DNA of 64,000 nt from Oscillospiraceae bacterium (GTDB taxonomy: Bacteria; Bacillota; Clostridia; Oscillospirales; QAMX01), in the NCBI GenBank assembly GCA_015067825.1, contig SVLQ01000001.1, positions 324,485 to 388,484 on the forward strand. Direction: 5' to 3'. Below, one piece after another: positions 63,980-64,000 of the stretch. The position numbers and the translations under genes were made by a program. Under the pieces are notes generated by a model. That model was not told where the DNA came from and searched no databases. It saw only the letters and a list, made by a program, of their open reading frames with translations. Positions within the stretch are counted from its first letter, which is position 1, and each line of letters begins with the position of its first letter.

Positions 63980-64000
63980 TTCAGTTTCCTTTCTTTATCA

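Overview
The window looks like a chromosomal segment of a Gram-positive, anaerobic, probably gut-associated Clostridia (Oscillospirales/Ruminococcaceae-like) genome of moderate-to-high GC. This rests on gene order and family content, not on a database match. Supporting blocks are ruvC-ruvA-ruvB, tig-clpP-clpX-engB, and rplS-lepB-ylqF-rnhB-yraN. A ClpE-type zinc-finger Clp ATPase, an ECF transporter S component, a PPi-type phosphofructokinase, SLH repeats and AGGAGG-type ribosome sites point the same way. I found no prophage, insertion sequence, CRISPR array or rRNA; there is one tRNA gene (Cys).

Layout. 1-3.3 kb (minus): a 5' fragment of a queG-like gene cut by the window edge, a folT-family ECF S component and ruvB-ruvA-ruvC. 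3.4-9.3 kb (plus): a ComEC-like metallo-beta-lactamase lipoprotein with its DUF3006 partner, an AI-2E-family permease, nagB, an NYN-domain protein and a large lipoprotein. 9.35-23.1 kb (minus): GNAT, a small membrane protein, an FAH-family enzyme, engB, clpX, clpP, tig, a metallophosphoesterase, thrC, an M19 dipeptidase, yraN, rnhB, ylqF, lepB, rplS and a phosphohexomutase. 23.4-30.1 kb (plus): secA, a striking Cys/Glu/Asp-rich membrane peptide, then a sulfatase / PPi-phosphofructokinase / nucleotidyltransferase operon. 30.1-36.4 kb (minus): thioredoxin, a GH42 beta-galactosidase, a beta-helix lipoprotein and a MATE transporter. 36.6-44.6 kb (plus): pgi, an aldose-epimerase-like DUF4432 protein, cca, a TrmH-family methyltransferase, a UDPGP-family uridylyltransferase, a homocysteine methyltransferase-MTHFR fusion and YjbR. 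44.8-46.4 kb (minus): SDR, HD-domain and MazG-like genes. 46.6-51.9 kb (plus): a glycoside-hydrolase operon (GH32, a six-hairpin-like protein, GH42). 52-57.3 kb (minus): a Gfo/Idh/MocA oxidoreductase, an AT-rich gene-free region of about 0.5 kb, enolase, a DUF4091/GH123-like protein and a membrane protein. 57.5-59.6 kb (plus): tRNA-Cys, an MBL hydrolase and a CE15-like esterase. 59.7-64 kb (minus): clpE, a polysaccharide-deacetylase/SLH protein and a membrane protein.

Functionally the window mixes core DNA repair, proteostasis, secretion and translation genes with accessory carbohydrate catabolism. The catabolic genes (GH42 twice, GH32, GH123-like, sulfatase, nagB, epimerase) could feed glycolysis through pgi, PPi-PFK and enolase, all present here. 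Items most worth a second look are the 16-cysteine membrane peptide at 26.35 kb, the palindromic TTTTCCACA cluster at 53.3 kb, the deacetylase-SLH protein with a damaged metal triad at 60.3 kb, the unassigned six-hairpin-like protein at 48 kb, and several intrinsic terminators lying directly against the next gene's ribosome site.
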